From contig BAXG01000047.1 in assembly GCA_001310455.1 (NCBI GenBank), positions 1-38,073 on the forward strand: DNA of 38,073 bases. Direction: 5' to 3'. The translations under genes and the position numbers were made by a program. How positions within the stretch are numbered: the first letter of the stretch is position 1; every line of letters begins with the position of its first letter. Shown piece after piece: positions 1-8,434 of the stretch. The stretch is from Photobacterium sp. JCM 19050. Lineage in GTDB: Bacteria; Pseudomonadota; Gammaproteobacteria; Enterobacterales; Vibrionaceae. Below the pieces are notes generated by a model that saw only the letters and a program-made list of their open reading frames with translations, had not been told where the DNA came from and searched no databases.

Positions 1-60
1 AACAGCTATTCCTTCAGGTATTTTCCTTGAATTGAACGCGCTGAAATCACTCTGAATGAC

Positions 61-84
61 GCACCTTGAGGTGGTTTGGGTATA
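61..84 (+). repeat. Dispersed intergenic repeat, copy 1
   Basis: This copy has the core ttgaggtggtttgggtata preceded by gcacc. The same core occurs at 35906-35929, reverse-complemented at 38053-38073, and in a degenerate form at 18576-18603. The sequence at 1-60 may belong to a longer version of the element, but the copy at the other end is cut off, so this cannot be compared here. No gene is visible in 1-195. Confidence 0.75.
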
Positions 85-137
85 TAACTTCCTCAGGATA
101 CGCTCCGCAATCTCGGCGTTGTCAGAAAACGGTGAGT

Positions 138-173
138 TTTAGAAACTAAAACGGCCGCTGATTCTGCGGCCGT
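138..173 (-). terminator. Probable terminator of the ABC importer operon
   Basis: An 8-bp perfect GC-rich stem (acggccgc / gcggccgt, 151-158 with 166-173) has a 7-nt loop. On the minus strand it is followed by a loose T-rich tract. It lies 23 bp after the stop codon of the last permease. Confidence 0.6.
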
Positions 174-195
174 TCCATTCATCGCTCTGTTGAAA

Positions 196-1169
196 TTACC
201 GTTCTTTTACATAAGGTCTGCCAATGGCTTTCGGTGCCATCGCTTTCCCTATAAATCCGGCCAACAGCACCACTGTCAGCACATACGGCAGTGCAGAGAA
301 AACCTGGTAGGCAATACGCCGATTAGCGGAATAGACACACCTTGCATCCGGGTTTCCAGTGCTGAAAGGAATCCAAACAGTAAACAGGCCAGGAATGCAT
401 TGCGAGGTTGCCACTTACCAAAAATAACTGCCGCCAGGGCGATATACCCCTGCCCTGCGGTCATCTCCCGGCCGAAAGCGGCATTTTGCGCGGTTGAAAG
501 GTAGGCACCGGCCAAGCCACACAAAATACCGGCAACAATCACCGCCCGGTAGCGGACAAAAGCGACAGAAATTCCCGCTGTATCAATGGCATTGGGCTCT
601 TCACCCACAGCACGAAGGCGCAAACCAAACCGGGTCCGAAACAATACCCACCAGGCGATACCTACAGCAATAAACGACAGATATACCAAAAGGTTATGTC
701 CCGATATCACCTCTTTGTAGATCGGCCCCAAAACCGGAATCGTGTCTCCCAACCATTGTGCACCAGGTAGCTCAATGGGTAAAAAACGCTGCTCACTGAC
801 CAGCGCCGGTGTCTGTCCACCTCGCTCAAACCAGGCGTGGCCCAGCGTGATGGTCATCCCGGACGCAAAGAAGTTAATCGCCAGGCCGGAAATAATCTGA
901 TCGCCACGCTGGGTAATTGAGGCGTACCCGTGAACAAGCGCCAGCATTACTGAGCTCATTATCGCCGCAAACAGACCTAACCAGGGGTTGCCGGTTACAA
1001 AGGAAACCGATGCCGCAACAAATGCTGAAAACAGCATTTTTCCTTCAAGGCCAATATCGACAATACCGGACCGCTCGGAAAAAATGCCTGCCATGGCAGC
1101 AAAAATCAATGGGACGGCCAGACGGATAGTTGAGTCGGCTGTAGAAAGCAGCCAAGGTAGAAAGTCCAT
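196..1169 (-). CDS. ABC transporter permease, BMP-type nucleoside importer (second permease); frameshift in the sequence
   Basis: This is an inner-membrane permease subunit of the importer encoded by this operon. The reading frame from 1169 gives a multi-spanning hydrophobic protein typical of the YufQ/NupQ-like permease family, with the phrase ERSGIVDIGLEGKM near the N-terminus. The frame breaks near position 309. The conserved C-terminus (YQVFSALPYVLTVVLLAG onward, ending AIGRPYVKER) continues one frame over to a stop at 196. Restoring one base gives about 324 residues, normal for the family. Its ATG lies 3 bp after the stop of the upstream permease, so the two are probably translationally coupled. 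The substrate is inferred from the family; a sugar or other nucleobase ligand is possible. Confidence 0.85.
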
Positions 1170-1172
1170 GTC

Positions 1173-2278
1173 CTACTCCACTGTCTGTTGGCGGGAAAAG
1201 AGGCGTTCAACCGGCTCCCTGATCAAACGATCCATTGCACCGGTGAAGAAAATCACCAATCCCTGGATCACCATAATCAGTTCCGGATTTAGACTTGGCA
1301 TTTCGAACTGAAGCTCGGTTCCGCCTGATAAAGGGCTCCAAACAACAGGGAAGCCAGAATCACCCCAACCGGATGGTTACGACCCATCAGGGCAACGGCA
1401 ATGCCGATAAATCCAAACCCTCCGGTAAAATTAAGAATCAGGCGGTTCTGAGCACCAAACACCTCATTGAGTGCCATCAAGCCCGCCAGCCCGCCGGAGA
1501 TAGCCATCGCTATAATAATAATTTTTTGCGTGTTGATTCCGGCATAGGTCGCTGCAATCTGGTTTTGCCCAACCACTCGAATCGCATACCCAAGGCGTGA
1601 GCGGAATAGCAGCAGCCACACCAGCCAAGCCGTGATCAGGGCAATAAACACCGTGGGATTGAGCAAAGAAAACGGCAACTCAAAGCCATAACTCTGTGCC
1701 AATTCGTAGAATTTTGGGAACACAGCTTCCGGATTGAAATAACGTGAGTCGGTAGAGTTACCGCCGTATTTGGCAATATGATCAACCAGTGCGTAGCCAT
1801 AACAGCGGACGCAATGAAGTTGAACATAATCGTTGTCACAACGATGTGCGAACCACGCTTTGCCTGCAAGTATCCCGGAATCGCTCCCCACAGCGCCGAA
1901 AGCGGCAGAAACCAAAATTGCCAAAGGTGCCATCAGCCAGACATTGAGAACATCGTCCAGCAACAGCATCAGCACGCCAATACCAAGGCCGGCAATATAG
2001 GCCTGACCTTCCCCGCCGATATTAAACATCCCGGCATGGAATGCGACCGCAACGGCTAATCCGGTGAAAACAAAATTTGTCGCATAATATAGCGTATTGC
2101 TGAGGCCACCGAATTCCAGATTCGTTGCCCCTTTCACCATGACGCCAAATGCTTCAACCGGACTTTCGCCCACAAGAAGCACGACGAGACTTGCTATCAC
2201 CAATGCCAATGCCAACTGGATAAAAGGGACAAGTGCCACTTTCACCCAAGACGGCGTATGTTGTACTGAGGTAGACAT
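1173..2278 (-). CDS. ABC transporter permease, BMP-type nucleoside importer (first permease); three frameshifts in the sequence
   Basis: This is the first of two membrane subunits of the importer. It starts at 2278 behind a clear GGAGG site and 11 bp after the ATPase gene. The phrase FHAGMFNIGGEGQ is characteristic of this permease family (YufP/NupP-like). The frame is lost between about 1890 and 1790: the family-typical stretch AIPGYLQAKRGSHIVVTTIM is read only in another frame there, which needs one extra base and one missing base. It is lost again near 1324, where one missing G restores QGGTELQFEMPSLNPELI and an end at REPVERLFSRQQTVE. The corrected protein is about 368 residues. These changes look like base-calling errors because the sequence on both sides, in the corrected frame, is fully conserved in character. 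Confidence 0.83.
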
Positions 2279-2289
2279 CCTTATTCCTC

Positions 2290-3825
2290 CTACGCCTCTT
2301 CACCGGCATTCGACATCAACATGCCGAGCGCTTTTTCGTCTGTTTCGGCCGCATTTACTTCACCGGTTATCATTCCGTCCACCAGCACAATAATGCGGTC
2401 AGAGAGTGACATAATCTCGTCGAGCTCAGTCGATACCAGCACCACTGCTGAGCCGGCATCTCGCGCAGCAATCAAGTTACGGTGAATAAACTCAATAGCG
2501 CCAATATCGACGCCCCGCGTTGGCTGACCCACCAATAAAACATCCGGCTTGCGCATCATCTCTCGCGCCACGATCAGCTTTTGCTGGTTACCACCGGAAA
2601 AGTTGGCTGATTTAAGCTCAGGAGTCGGTGGCCGCACATCGAACTCTTCCATCATATTTCGGGTGGCACTGTCGATGGCGGCAAGATCAAACAATTTATT
2701 TCCGTACGCAACATCTCCCTGGAAGCCCAAAATCGTATTTTCAGCCGCAGGAAAAGACTTCACCAATCCCTGTTTAAGGCGGTCTTCAGGAATATGGCCG
2801 ACTTTCATCTCCCTCATCGCCGCCGCATCGCGGTTTGTAGAGGGTAAAAAAGTACGCGTGCCTACCGAGGTATTCACCATCAACTCACCCTGCTGAGGCG
2901 TGAGCGTACCTGCAAGGAATTCCAGAAGTTGGCTTTGTCCGTTTCCTGACACCCCGGCAACACCTAAGATTTCTCCCCGACGAACAGAGAAATTCAGGTC
3001 TTCAAGCAACGTTACCCCACGATGATCGCGATAGGTTGCCCCGCTGACCTTGAGGCATTCATCCCCGGGGTTGGAGGGGCCTTTCTCGACACGAAGCAAC
3101 ACCTTACGGCCAACCATCAACTCCGCCAGCTCCTGCGGTGACGTATCCGACGTTTCGCGCTCCGCAACCATTTCTCCCTGCCGCATGACTGACACACTGT
3201 CAGTGATAGCCATAATTTCACGGAGCTTATGCGTGATGAGGATGATAGTTACACCCTGCTCGCGCAGGGAATCGAGGATGCCAAAGAATTGTTCAGTTTC
3301 CTGGGGGGTCAATACGCCGGTCGGTTCATCAAGAATAAGAATGCGGGCGCCGCGATAGAGCGCTTTCAGAATTTCGACCCGTTGTTGCAGACCTACCGGC
3401 AGATCACCGACAATTGCATGGGGATCAACGTGAAGTCCATATTTTTCCTCAATTGCCCGCAGCGCAGTCTCAGCCTTCTCACTGGCTCGGGCCAGCATGG
3501 CATCTCCTTCCGCGCCGAGCATGACATTCTCGAGCACAGAAAATGTCTCCACCAACATAAAGTGTTGGTGCACCATGCCGATACCGGCTGCAATAGCATC
3601 CTGAGAATTTCTGATATCTGCCTCTACTCCGTTTACCTCAATCGTTCCCGAATCAGCAGAATAGAAGCCATAAAGAATGGACATCAGGGTGGACTTACCC
3701 GCGCCATTCTCACCCACAATCCCGTGAATAGTACCCGGACGGACAGTCAGGTCGATGTTTTTGTTGGCCCAGACAGGACCAAAATGTTTATTGATTTGCT
3801 TTAGCGCAATTGCAGGCGCACTCAT
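2290..3825 (-). CDS. ABC transporter ATP-binding protein, nucleoside (BMP-type) importer
   Basis: This cytoplasmic ATPase of 511 residues has two fused nucleotide-binding domains and powers import by the two permeases. The first domain has an intact Walker A (GENGAGKST, about residues 38-46) and Walker B (LILDEPTGVLTP). The second has the relaxed P-loop GVSGNGQSQ, the signature FSGGNQQK and the motif LLVGQPTRGVDIGA, in which Gly replaces the usual Walker B acid. This asymmetry is normal for the YufO/NupO and RbsA-like families. I chose the start MSAPAIALKQ at 3825 because AAGGAAG lies just upstream; an in-frame upstream codon at 3864 lacks a site. The frame is intact. Confidence 0.93.
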   Translation of the reverse strand: MSAPAIALKQINKHFGPVWANKNIDLTVRPGTIHGIVGENGAGKSTLMSILYGFYSADSGTIEVNGVEADIRNSQDAIAAGIGMVHQHFMLVETFSVLENVMLGAEGDAMLARASEKAETALRAIEEKYGLHVDPHAIVGDLPVGLQQRVEILKALYRGARILILDEPTGVLTPQETEQFFGILDSLREQGVTIILITHKLREIMAITDSVSVMRQGEMVAERETSDTSPQELAELMVGRKVLLRVEKGPSNPGDECLKVSGATYRDHRGVTLLEDLNFSVRRGEILGVAGVSGNGQSQLLEFLAGTLTPQQGELMVNTSVGTRTFLPSTNRDAAAMREMKVGHIPEDRLKQGLVKSFPAAENTILGFQGDVAYGNKLFDLAAIDSATRNMMEEFDVRPPTPELKSANFSGGNQQKLIVAREMMRKPDVLLVGQPTRGVDIGAIEFIHRNLIAARDAGSAVVLVSTELDEIMSLSDRIIVLVDGMITGEVNAAETDEKALGMLMSNAGEEA

Positions 3826-3852
3826 GTCACTTCCTTGATTGCTTAAGACATG

Positions 3853-3882
3853 AAAAGGGCCCACCCCGACGGGATCGGCCCC
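3853..3882 (-). terminator. Intra-operon hairpin between binding protein and ATPase genes
   Basis: In the 72-bp gap after the binding-protein stop codon there is an imperfect GC-rich stem (gggcc/ggccc outside, cccg/cggg inside). On the minus strand it is followed by TTTT. Such partial terminators are common where a binding protein must be made in excess over its membrane partners. The folding was judged by eye. Confidence 0.5.
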
Positions 3883-3897
3883 AAACGCTTTTACTTA

Positions 3898-4890
3898 TTA
3901 GTACTGGCAGGAGTTTGTAGAGAAGTAATCGTGCACAACCACTTTGCCTGAAATGATGTCATCACGAATCGAGTTGATACGCTTTTCCATCTCAGGTGTC
4001 ACAAGCTCGCGGTTATAATCATCCAGTGCCCAGTCGACACCCTGCTCTTTAAGGCCCAGTGCCTGAAGACCTGGTGTGAACTTACCTTCTTTGGCATCCA
4101 TGAACGCGTCTTGAACAGCAACGTCTACACGCTTAACCATAGACGTCAGCATGACACCTGGGTGGAGGTAGTTTTGGTTTGAATCAACACCAATTGCGTA
4201 GTTACCAGCGTCTACTGCCGCCTGATAAACACCTACCCCGGTACCACCTGCGGCTGCGTAAACAACGTCAACGCCCTGATCGAACTGTGCCTTCGCCAGT
4301 TCTGCACCTTTGGTGGGGTTGTTCCAAGCTGCTGGGGTTGTGCCTGTCATGTTCTGGACAACTTCGGCATCTTTGCTTTCGAATTTCGCACCTTGCTCGT
4401 AACCACAAGCAAACTTGCGAATAAGCGGGATATCCATGCCGCCTACAAAACCTACCTTGTCTGACTCACTTTTCATTACTGCAAGTGCGCCCACAAGGAA
4501 TGAGCCTTCATGCTCTTTGAACACCACTGAACGGACATTAGGCAGGTCTACAACCGCATCAATAATGACGAATTGTGTCTTCGGAAACTGCTTAGCGACT
4601 TTCTCAACAATCGGCGCTTGTTGGAAACCTACTGCGACGATTGGGTTAAAACCACGTTGAGCCATGCGCAGCATTGCCTGCTCGCGCTGAGCTTCATTGG
4701 TGATTTCAAATTCACCGTAGCCGATACCGGTCTCATTCTTAAATGCTTCTGCACCAGTATAAGCGGCTTGGTTAAAAGACTTATCAAACTTACCACCCAT
4801 GTCAAAAATGACTGAGGGCTTAAATGCTGCATGGGCAGCGGAAGACATACCTAAAGCAATGGCGAGGGCCAGCGTTGTGCTGCGTTTCAT
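3898..4890 (-). CDS. BMP family substrate-binding protein of an ABC importer (PnrA-like, probably nucleosides)
   Basis: This periplasmic receptor of 330 residues is first in its operon. The start MKRSTTLALAIALGM gives a clear Sec signal peptide with predicted cleavage after AAHA (about residue 21). There is no lipobox cysteine, so it should be soluble and not a lipoprotein. Family signatures are the opening FDMGGKFDKSFNQAAYTGAE, the phrase HEGSFLVGALAVM, and the closing ISGKVVVHDYF. Characterised BMP relatives (PnrA/TmpC, BmpA-D) bind purine or pyrimidine nucleosides; the exact ligand here is inferred. The operon promoter should lie in 4891-5090. An upstream in-frame codon at 4917 would give an atypical signal peptide, so I rejected it. 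Confidence 0.92.
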   Translation of the reverse strand: MKRSTTLALAIALGMSSAAHAAFKPSVIFDMGGKFDKSFNQAAYTGAEAFKNETGIGYGEFEITNEAQREQAMLRMAQRGFNPIVAVGFQQAPIVEKVAKQFPKTQFVIIDAVVDLPNVRSVVFKEHEGSFLVGALAVMKSESDKVGFVGGMDIPLIRKFACGYEQGAKFESKDAEVVQNMTGTTPAAWNNPTKGAELAKAQFDQGVDVVYAAAGGTGVGVYQAAVDAGNYAIGVDSNQNYLHPGVMLTSMVKRVDVAVQDAFMDAKEGKFTPGLQALGLKEQGVDWALDDYNRELVTPEMEKRINSIRDDIISGKVVVHDYFSTNSCQY

Positions 4891-5095
4891 CCTTGTTACT
4901 CCCTTGTAGGTTACCATTTCTTATAGAACTGAGATTCAACCTGCTTAATTCAGCACATTTATTAGTTAGCGGTCATGTTGTATACACAAAAACATGAACG
5001 CATTCACATTACTTTTACAGAATTTCAGCGTCTGATCTCACTGCAATTGGCTAAGATAGCTGCATTTCTGGCTAATTTCTACAAACGAACAAGAC

Positions 5096-5120
5096 AAAAA
5101 AACCCGGAATTAACCGGGTT
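5096..5120 (-). terminator. Rho-independent terminator of the envelope operon
   Basis: A 7-bp stem (aacccgg / ccgggtt, 5101-5120) is followed on the minus strand by TTTTT. It lies 26 bp beyond the stop codon of the CsgG-like gene and separates the four-gene operon from the importer operon. Confidence 0.8.
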
Positions 5121-5146
5121 TCATCTTAGACCTATTGAAACTGTCT

Positions 5147-6278
5147 TTAAGGTAAGAGGATTCCACCAGCGGAAGGTGTATCAGTGGATTCCTGTTTTAC
5201 AGGGGCACTCTTTTTCACCGGTGAGGATGTTTTCCTTTTTGCCGGCTGCTGTTTCGCTTTGCGTGCAATCTGCATTTTGCCAAGTGAAGCGGCATCACCT
5301 TTAATCAAGGTCGCATACGCCATCTTCGGCAACACCCGGGAGATTTTTACCGTACCCACTTTAATTTCATTGGCACCCAAACGCTCACCGGTAACAGGAT
5401 CGATAATGGCTTTACCCATTTTATATACATCGTATAACTCACCTGTTGAAACCGTCTCACCACCTGAATTGACAATCAGTGACCCATCCTCGGCTTTTAA
5501 CACCAGCAATGGGTAAATGTTTTCCTTCAGGGCATCAAACACTTTCCGAGCCGTAATATTTTTAAGCAGGGAAAGATTGTTGCGGCTGGACGTGGTCGTG
5601 ACACGGTCGCTCCATTTAATCTGACCGTTGTAGATATCAATGATCTTATACTCAACGACAACACGGGAAGAGTAGTACGTCTTCTTGTCTTCGATATATT
5701 CGCCGGTAAGCTCTACCGTTCTCGAATTATCTACGACACGTTTTGTTGTGCGAGATTCAATGATTTTACCTTCAACGATGTAGTCAAGCCGCGCATCATT
5801 CGGGTTGTCCAGAACAGAGAACTTACGGTCTTTCACCATCAAAGATTCCAGTTCTCGTGCAATGTCTTTACCTGACTGACCACCGGTAAATGTTTTTACC
5901 GCAAGTGCACGACGCTTGTCATTGAGCCTTTAGTCTTTCGAACCGAAATGCGGACCTTGAGCTTCACCTCACATCCGGTATCAGTACAGAACTCATTCAG
6001 AACATCATAAGAGTCAACCTTTCCTTTGGTCTCAACAACGACCAATTCTGAACGGTCACGCTGGTATTCTGTCCCAGTACCCGATTTCTTGGATGTTTGC
6101 GTTTGTGATGCTTGCGCACTTTCAATATTGGTACCGTTTACCTGACGAAGTGCCTGAATCAACGCATTGTTGATGGCAGTTTCTTTGCTCAGGCCCTCGC
6201 CACTCGTCTCAACAATCAATGTTTTTGCAAAGACCAATGGTGAGAACAAGCACAACAGTGCAATGAATAATTCTTCAC
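5147..6278 (-). CDS. CsgG-like exported protein with a lysine-rich tail; two frameshifts in the sequence
   Basis: This is the last gene of the four-gene envelope operon. No ATG opens the frame. A GTG at 6278, 12 bp after the preceding stop codon and behind GGAG, starts MKNYSL and, after one missing base near 6262, continues LLCLFSPLVFA, a Sec signal peptide with likely cleavage before KTLIVETSG. A second missing base near 5928 joins VRKTKG to LNDKRRALAVKTFTGG. With both corrections the length is about 377 residues. The middle (GKDIARELES, then FSVLDNPNDARLDYIVEGKI and the VVVEYKIIDIYNGQIKWSDR block) resembles the CsgG/HfaB and LpoB superfamily of outer-membrane-associated proteins. The N-terminal part resembles FlgT-like N-terminal domains. 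The last 40 residues are rich in Lys, Pro and Ser. The precise function is unknown, and a channel role is only a possibility. Confidence 0.75.
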
Positions 6279-6290
6279 TCGATTGCTCCG

Positions 6291-7700
6291 TTAGAAATCA
6301 GCTGCGTCGAAAAAGTCTTCGGAACCAGCCTCATGCGCAGATGTTGGCTTGTTTGTTTCGGTTGTCACAGGTTCACGTCCATTTTGCAGGTCTTCCGCAT
6401 TTTGAATTCGAACCGGATGCCAAACGACAACAACACCAGTCATTTCCTTGCCTGTGACCGGGTGTTTTTTCAACCAGGTATGCTCAACACCCACACCGGT
6501 AACATCGCGAATGCTGGAGGTCATTTTTGAGCTCTCTTCTGTCACGCTCATAATCTTCCGCTGAATACCAGCCGTTTCAGATGTACGAACGTTTCCGGAG
6601 GCAAATTCAAACACTTTGTCTTTGGTCTTTTCCTGACCACGCATTGAATCACGTGCGAAGTTGCCGTTCATGTTGTAAGTGCCTGCGAGCAGTCCCCATG
6701 CATTGTCTTCTGCATAGCCACGCGCCGCTTCACGCTCCATTGTCCGCTCGTCTGGGTCATTGGTATAGATAACGCCCGCCTGCCCAAACGAGACAAGCAT
6801 TGGATACCCCTTGTCGTCATACCAAAGCTGGGTCCCCGTATTCAGGAACAGGGTGTCGTTCATATTGGCAAGTTTTGATTTGATGTTCGCATTCGCCGGG
6901 TTTGCTTTCGCCGGATCTGGCATCACGTTTCCACGCGATTCAACCAGTGCCTTTACGCGATCACGTTTAGCGTTTGAAAGCGCCATCACGACACCAACAG
7001 TACCTTTGCCGTTATCTTCGATAACTTCGAATGTCTTAACGACAAACATCCCTGACAAATCACCGTATGCACGCGTAATTGATTTCGTACCGATATACTC
7101 ACGGAAAAGTTGCTGCTTTTTAGTTTGCGGAGCCGCTTCAAATTCCTGTGGGTTAACACCATTTTCTTCAAGCTCTGCATTCAGCTTGCTGTCTACAACA
7201 GCTATCGCTTTATTCAGTAGCTGAGTCAGCTTGGACTCAGATTTGAAATCGTCCGCGGTTGGCTCAGGTAAACCTTTGGCTTTGAAATACTCTTTGATAT
7301 CTTGCTGAACAAAGTCCCGGTTCAGCGTTTTCAGATAGGATTCACGCGCTTTCAGAACAGCTTCATTCAGCGCCAATGCACGAAACTCTGACCAGTCAGT
7401 ATGGTTTTTATCGACTGCAATCTGTCCTTTACCTTCAAAGAACACGACTGAATTTTGCTTACCCTGAGCACGAACTTTTGCTTCAACGGCCTGACGATAG
7501 TTGTCAATAAGTTCCTGAACTTGCTGATCCGGATCGATTTCTGCAACTTGCACATCTTGTGCACTTTGAGCAGCCGAATCTGGCTCTGCCGGCACAGACT
7601 GTGTCGTTGATGTATCTTGATTAGCAAATGCGTGGTTGATAGATACTGGCATCGCCAGCATAGACAGGATAATTGCTAATGGAGCTTTGCGGAAATTCAT
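6291..7700 (-). CDS. Exported protein of unknown function (DUF6844-like)
   Basis: This is the third gene of the envelope operon, 469 residues with an intact frame. The start MNFRKAPLAI at 7700 has a good GAGGG site. It gives a signal peptide ending near NHAFA (about residue 26), so the product should be periplasmic or surface-associated. A Gln/Ser/Ala-rich linker follows. A first conserved-looking region is SVVFFEGKGQIAV to about residue 170. A second is FVVKTFEVIEDNGKGTVGVVMALS. A C-terminal region includes VGVEHTWLKKHPVTGKEM and the acidic end EDFFDAADF. I recall this product as DUF6844 next to COG3014 and LpoB-like genes in vibrios, from memory and without a search. No enzymatic motif is visible. 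A structural or assembly role is only inferred from the neighbours. Confidence 0.72.
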   Translation of the reverse strand: MNFRKAPLAIILSMLAMPVSINHAFANQDTSTTQSVPAEPDSAAQSAQDVQVAEIDPDQQVQELIDNYRQAVEAKVRAQGKQNSVVFFEGKGQIAVDKNHTDWSEFRALALNEAVLKARESYLKTLNRDFVQQDIKEYFKAKGLPEPTADDFKSESKLTQLLNKAIAVVDSKLNAELEENGVNPQEFEAAPQTKKQQLFREYIGTKSITRAYGDLSGMFVVKTFEVIEDNGKGTVGVVMALSNAKRDRVKALVESRGNVMPDPAKANPANANIKSKLANMNDTLFLNTGTQLWYDDKGYPMLVSFGQAGVIYTNDPDERTMEREAARGYAEDNAWGLLAGTYNMNGNFARDSMRGQEKTKDKVFEFASGNVRTSETAGIQRKIMSVTEESSKMTSSIRDVTGVGVEHTWLKKHPVTGKEMTGVVVVWHPVRIQNAEDLQNGREPVTTETNKPTSAHEAGSEDFFDAADF

Positions 7701-7721
7701 GGAGTCCCTCATACAGAAATA

Positions 7722-7747
7722 ACTGCACCGGTGACCACCGGTGCAGT
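7722..7747 (-). terminator. Perfect hairpin in the gap between LpoB-like and DUF6844-like genes
   Basis: An 11-bp perfect inverted repeat (actgcaccggt / accggtgcagt) has a 4-nt loop. The minus-strand sequence after it is TTATTTCTG, too weak a U-tract for a full terminator. It may attenuate transcription or mark an RNA processing or stability boundary within the operon. Confidence 0.5.
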
Positions 7748-7770
7748 AAAGCCAATTGTTTTCCCAGTCA

Positions 7771-8373
7771 TTACCAGCTTACGGTGTCGCCATCAGCAAC
7801 TTTGCCAACAACGCGCTCGCCCTCGTAGTACGCCAGACCGTTTTCAATGTTGGTCAGAGACAATTGGAAGTAGTACTCAATGCGGGTATCTCCGGAATCC
7901 AGCGTGTTGTTACGCTGCAAAATTTTTCCAGACAGACTGAAGTCGGGTGCATAAACCTGATTGTCACCCTTTACAGTAGACTTCTTAACGATTTTAGAAT
8001 CTTTCAATGCACGCATCTTTGTAGACGCATCATCTTCACCAAATGCAGTCGTTACCAAGAACTTACCGGAGTTCAGCATCTTCACACGAATTGACTTCAC
8101 CAGCTGATCGGTATCAATTCGCTGCATGGTATCGTTTTCGATGTTGTTGATATAAAGGATGTAGCGGCCACCCTGATCAGCCTGCGGGTGAGTCAGCAGC
8201 TTTGATGCAACCATTTCATCAGCCATTTCGTTAGCTGCTTTAGAAAAGTCAGCATAAGACAGGCCGGCAGTTACGTTGGTCTTTGTGTCAGAAGCATCGA
8301 TATACGATGTTGTAGTCTTACATCCGGTAAGAGTTGCAACACCCATTAACATCACAGCAATCAGTTTTTTCAT
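7771..8373 (-). CDS. LpoB-like outer-membrane lipoprotein
   Basis: This is a 200-residue predicted lipoprotein, second gene of the envelope operon. The N-terminus MKKLIAVMLMGVATLTGC carries a textbook lipobox (LTGC), with Ser, Lys and Thr rather than Asp following, so outer-membrane sorting is expected. The core (ILYINNIENDTMQRIDTDQL, then IRVKMLNSGKFLVTTAF, then APDFSLSGKI and a final strand block) matches the LpoB/CsgG-type alpha-beta fold. In Enterobacteria LpoB activates PBP1b. In Vibrio cholerae that role belongs to CsiV, so the automatic label penicillin-binding protein activator is probably misleading here. The start at 8373 is preferred because it gives the cleanest signal peptide; 8379 and 8397 are in-frame alternatives. 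Confidence 0.8.
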   Translation of the reverse strand: MKKLIAVMLMGVATLTGCKTTTSYIDASDTKTNVTAGLSYADFSKAANEMADEMVASKLLTHPQADQGGRYILYINNIENDTMQRIDTDQLVKSIRVKMLNSGKFLVTTAFGEDDASTKMRALKDSKIVKKSTVKGDNQVYAPDFSLSGKILQRNNTLDSGDTRIEYYFQLSLTNIENGLAYYEGERVVGKVADGDTVSW

Positions 8374-8405
8374 GTCCATTCGCTCGCTTTTCATCATTGC
8401 AGTAA

Positions 8406-8423
8406 GGGCGCATTTCTGCGCCC
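8406..8423 (-). terminator. Short hairpin between COG3014 and LpoB-like genes
   Basis: A perfect 6-bp GC stem (gggcgc / gcgccc) with a 6-nt loop lies in the short gap between the two lipoprotein genes. No U-tract follows on the minus strand, so it is more likely a processing, stability or attenuation element than a complete terminator. Confidence 0.4.
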
Positions 8424-8434
8424 ATCAGTAAAAA

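Noticed and set aside
196..2278. Calling the two ABC permease genes pseudogenes
   Set aside because: The missing pieces are present in the next frame with full family character, and single-base corrections restore normal lengths.
3229..3804. 191-codon open frame opposite the ABC ATPase gene
   Set aside because: It is antisense to a clearly conserved ATPase, has no ribosome site and resembles no family.
7771..8373. Assigning the LpoB-like lipoprotein as activator of PBP1b
   Set aside because: In Vibrio cholerae that role is known for CsiV, and this gene sits in a different operon context. Only the fold is supported.
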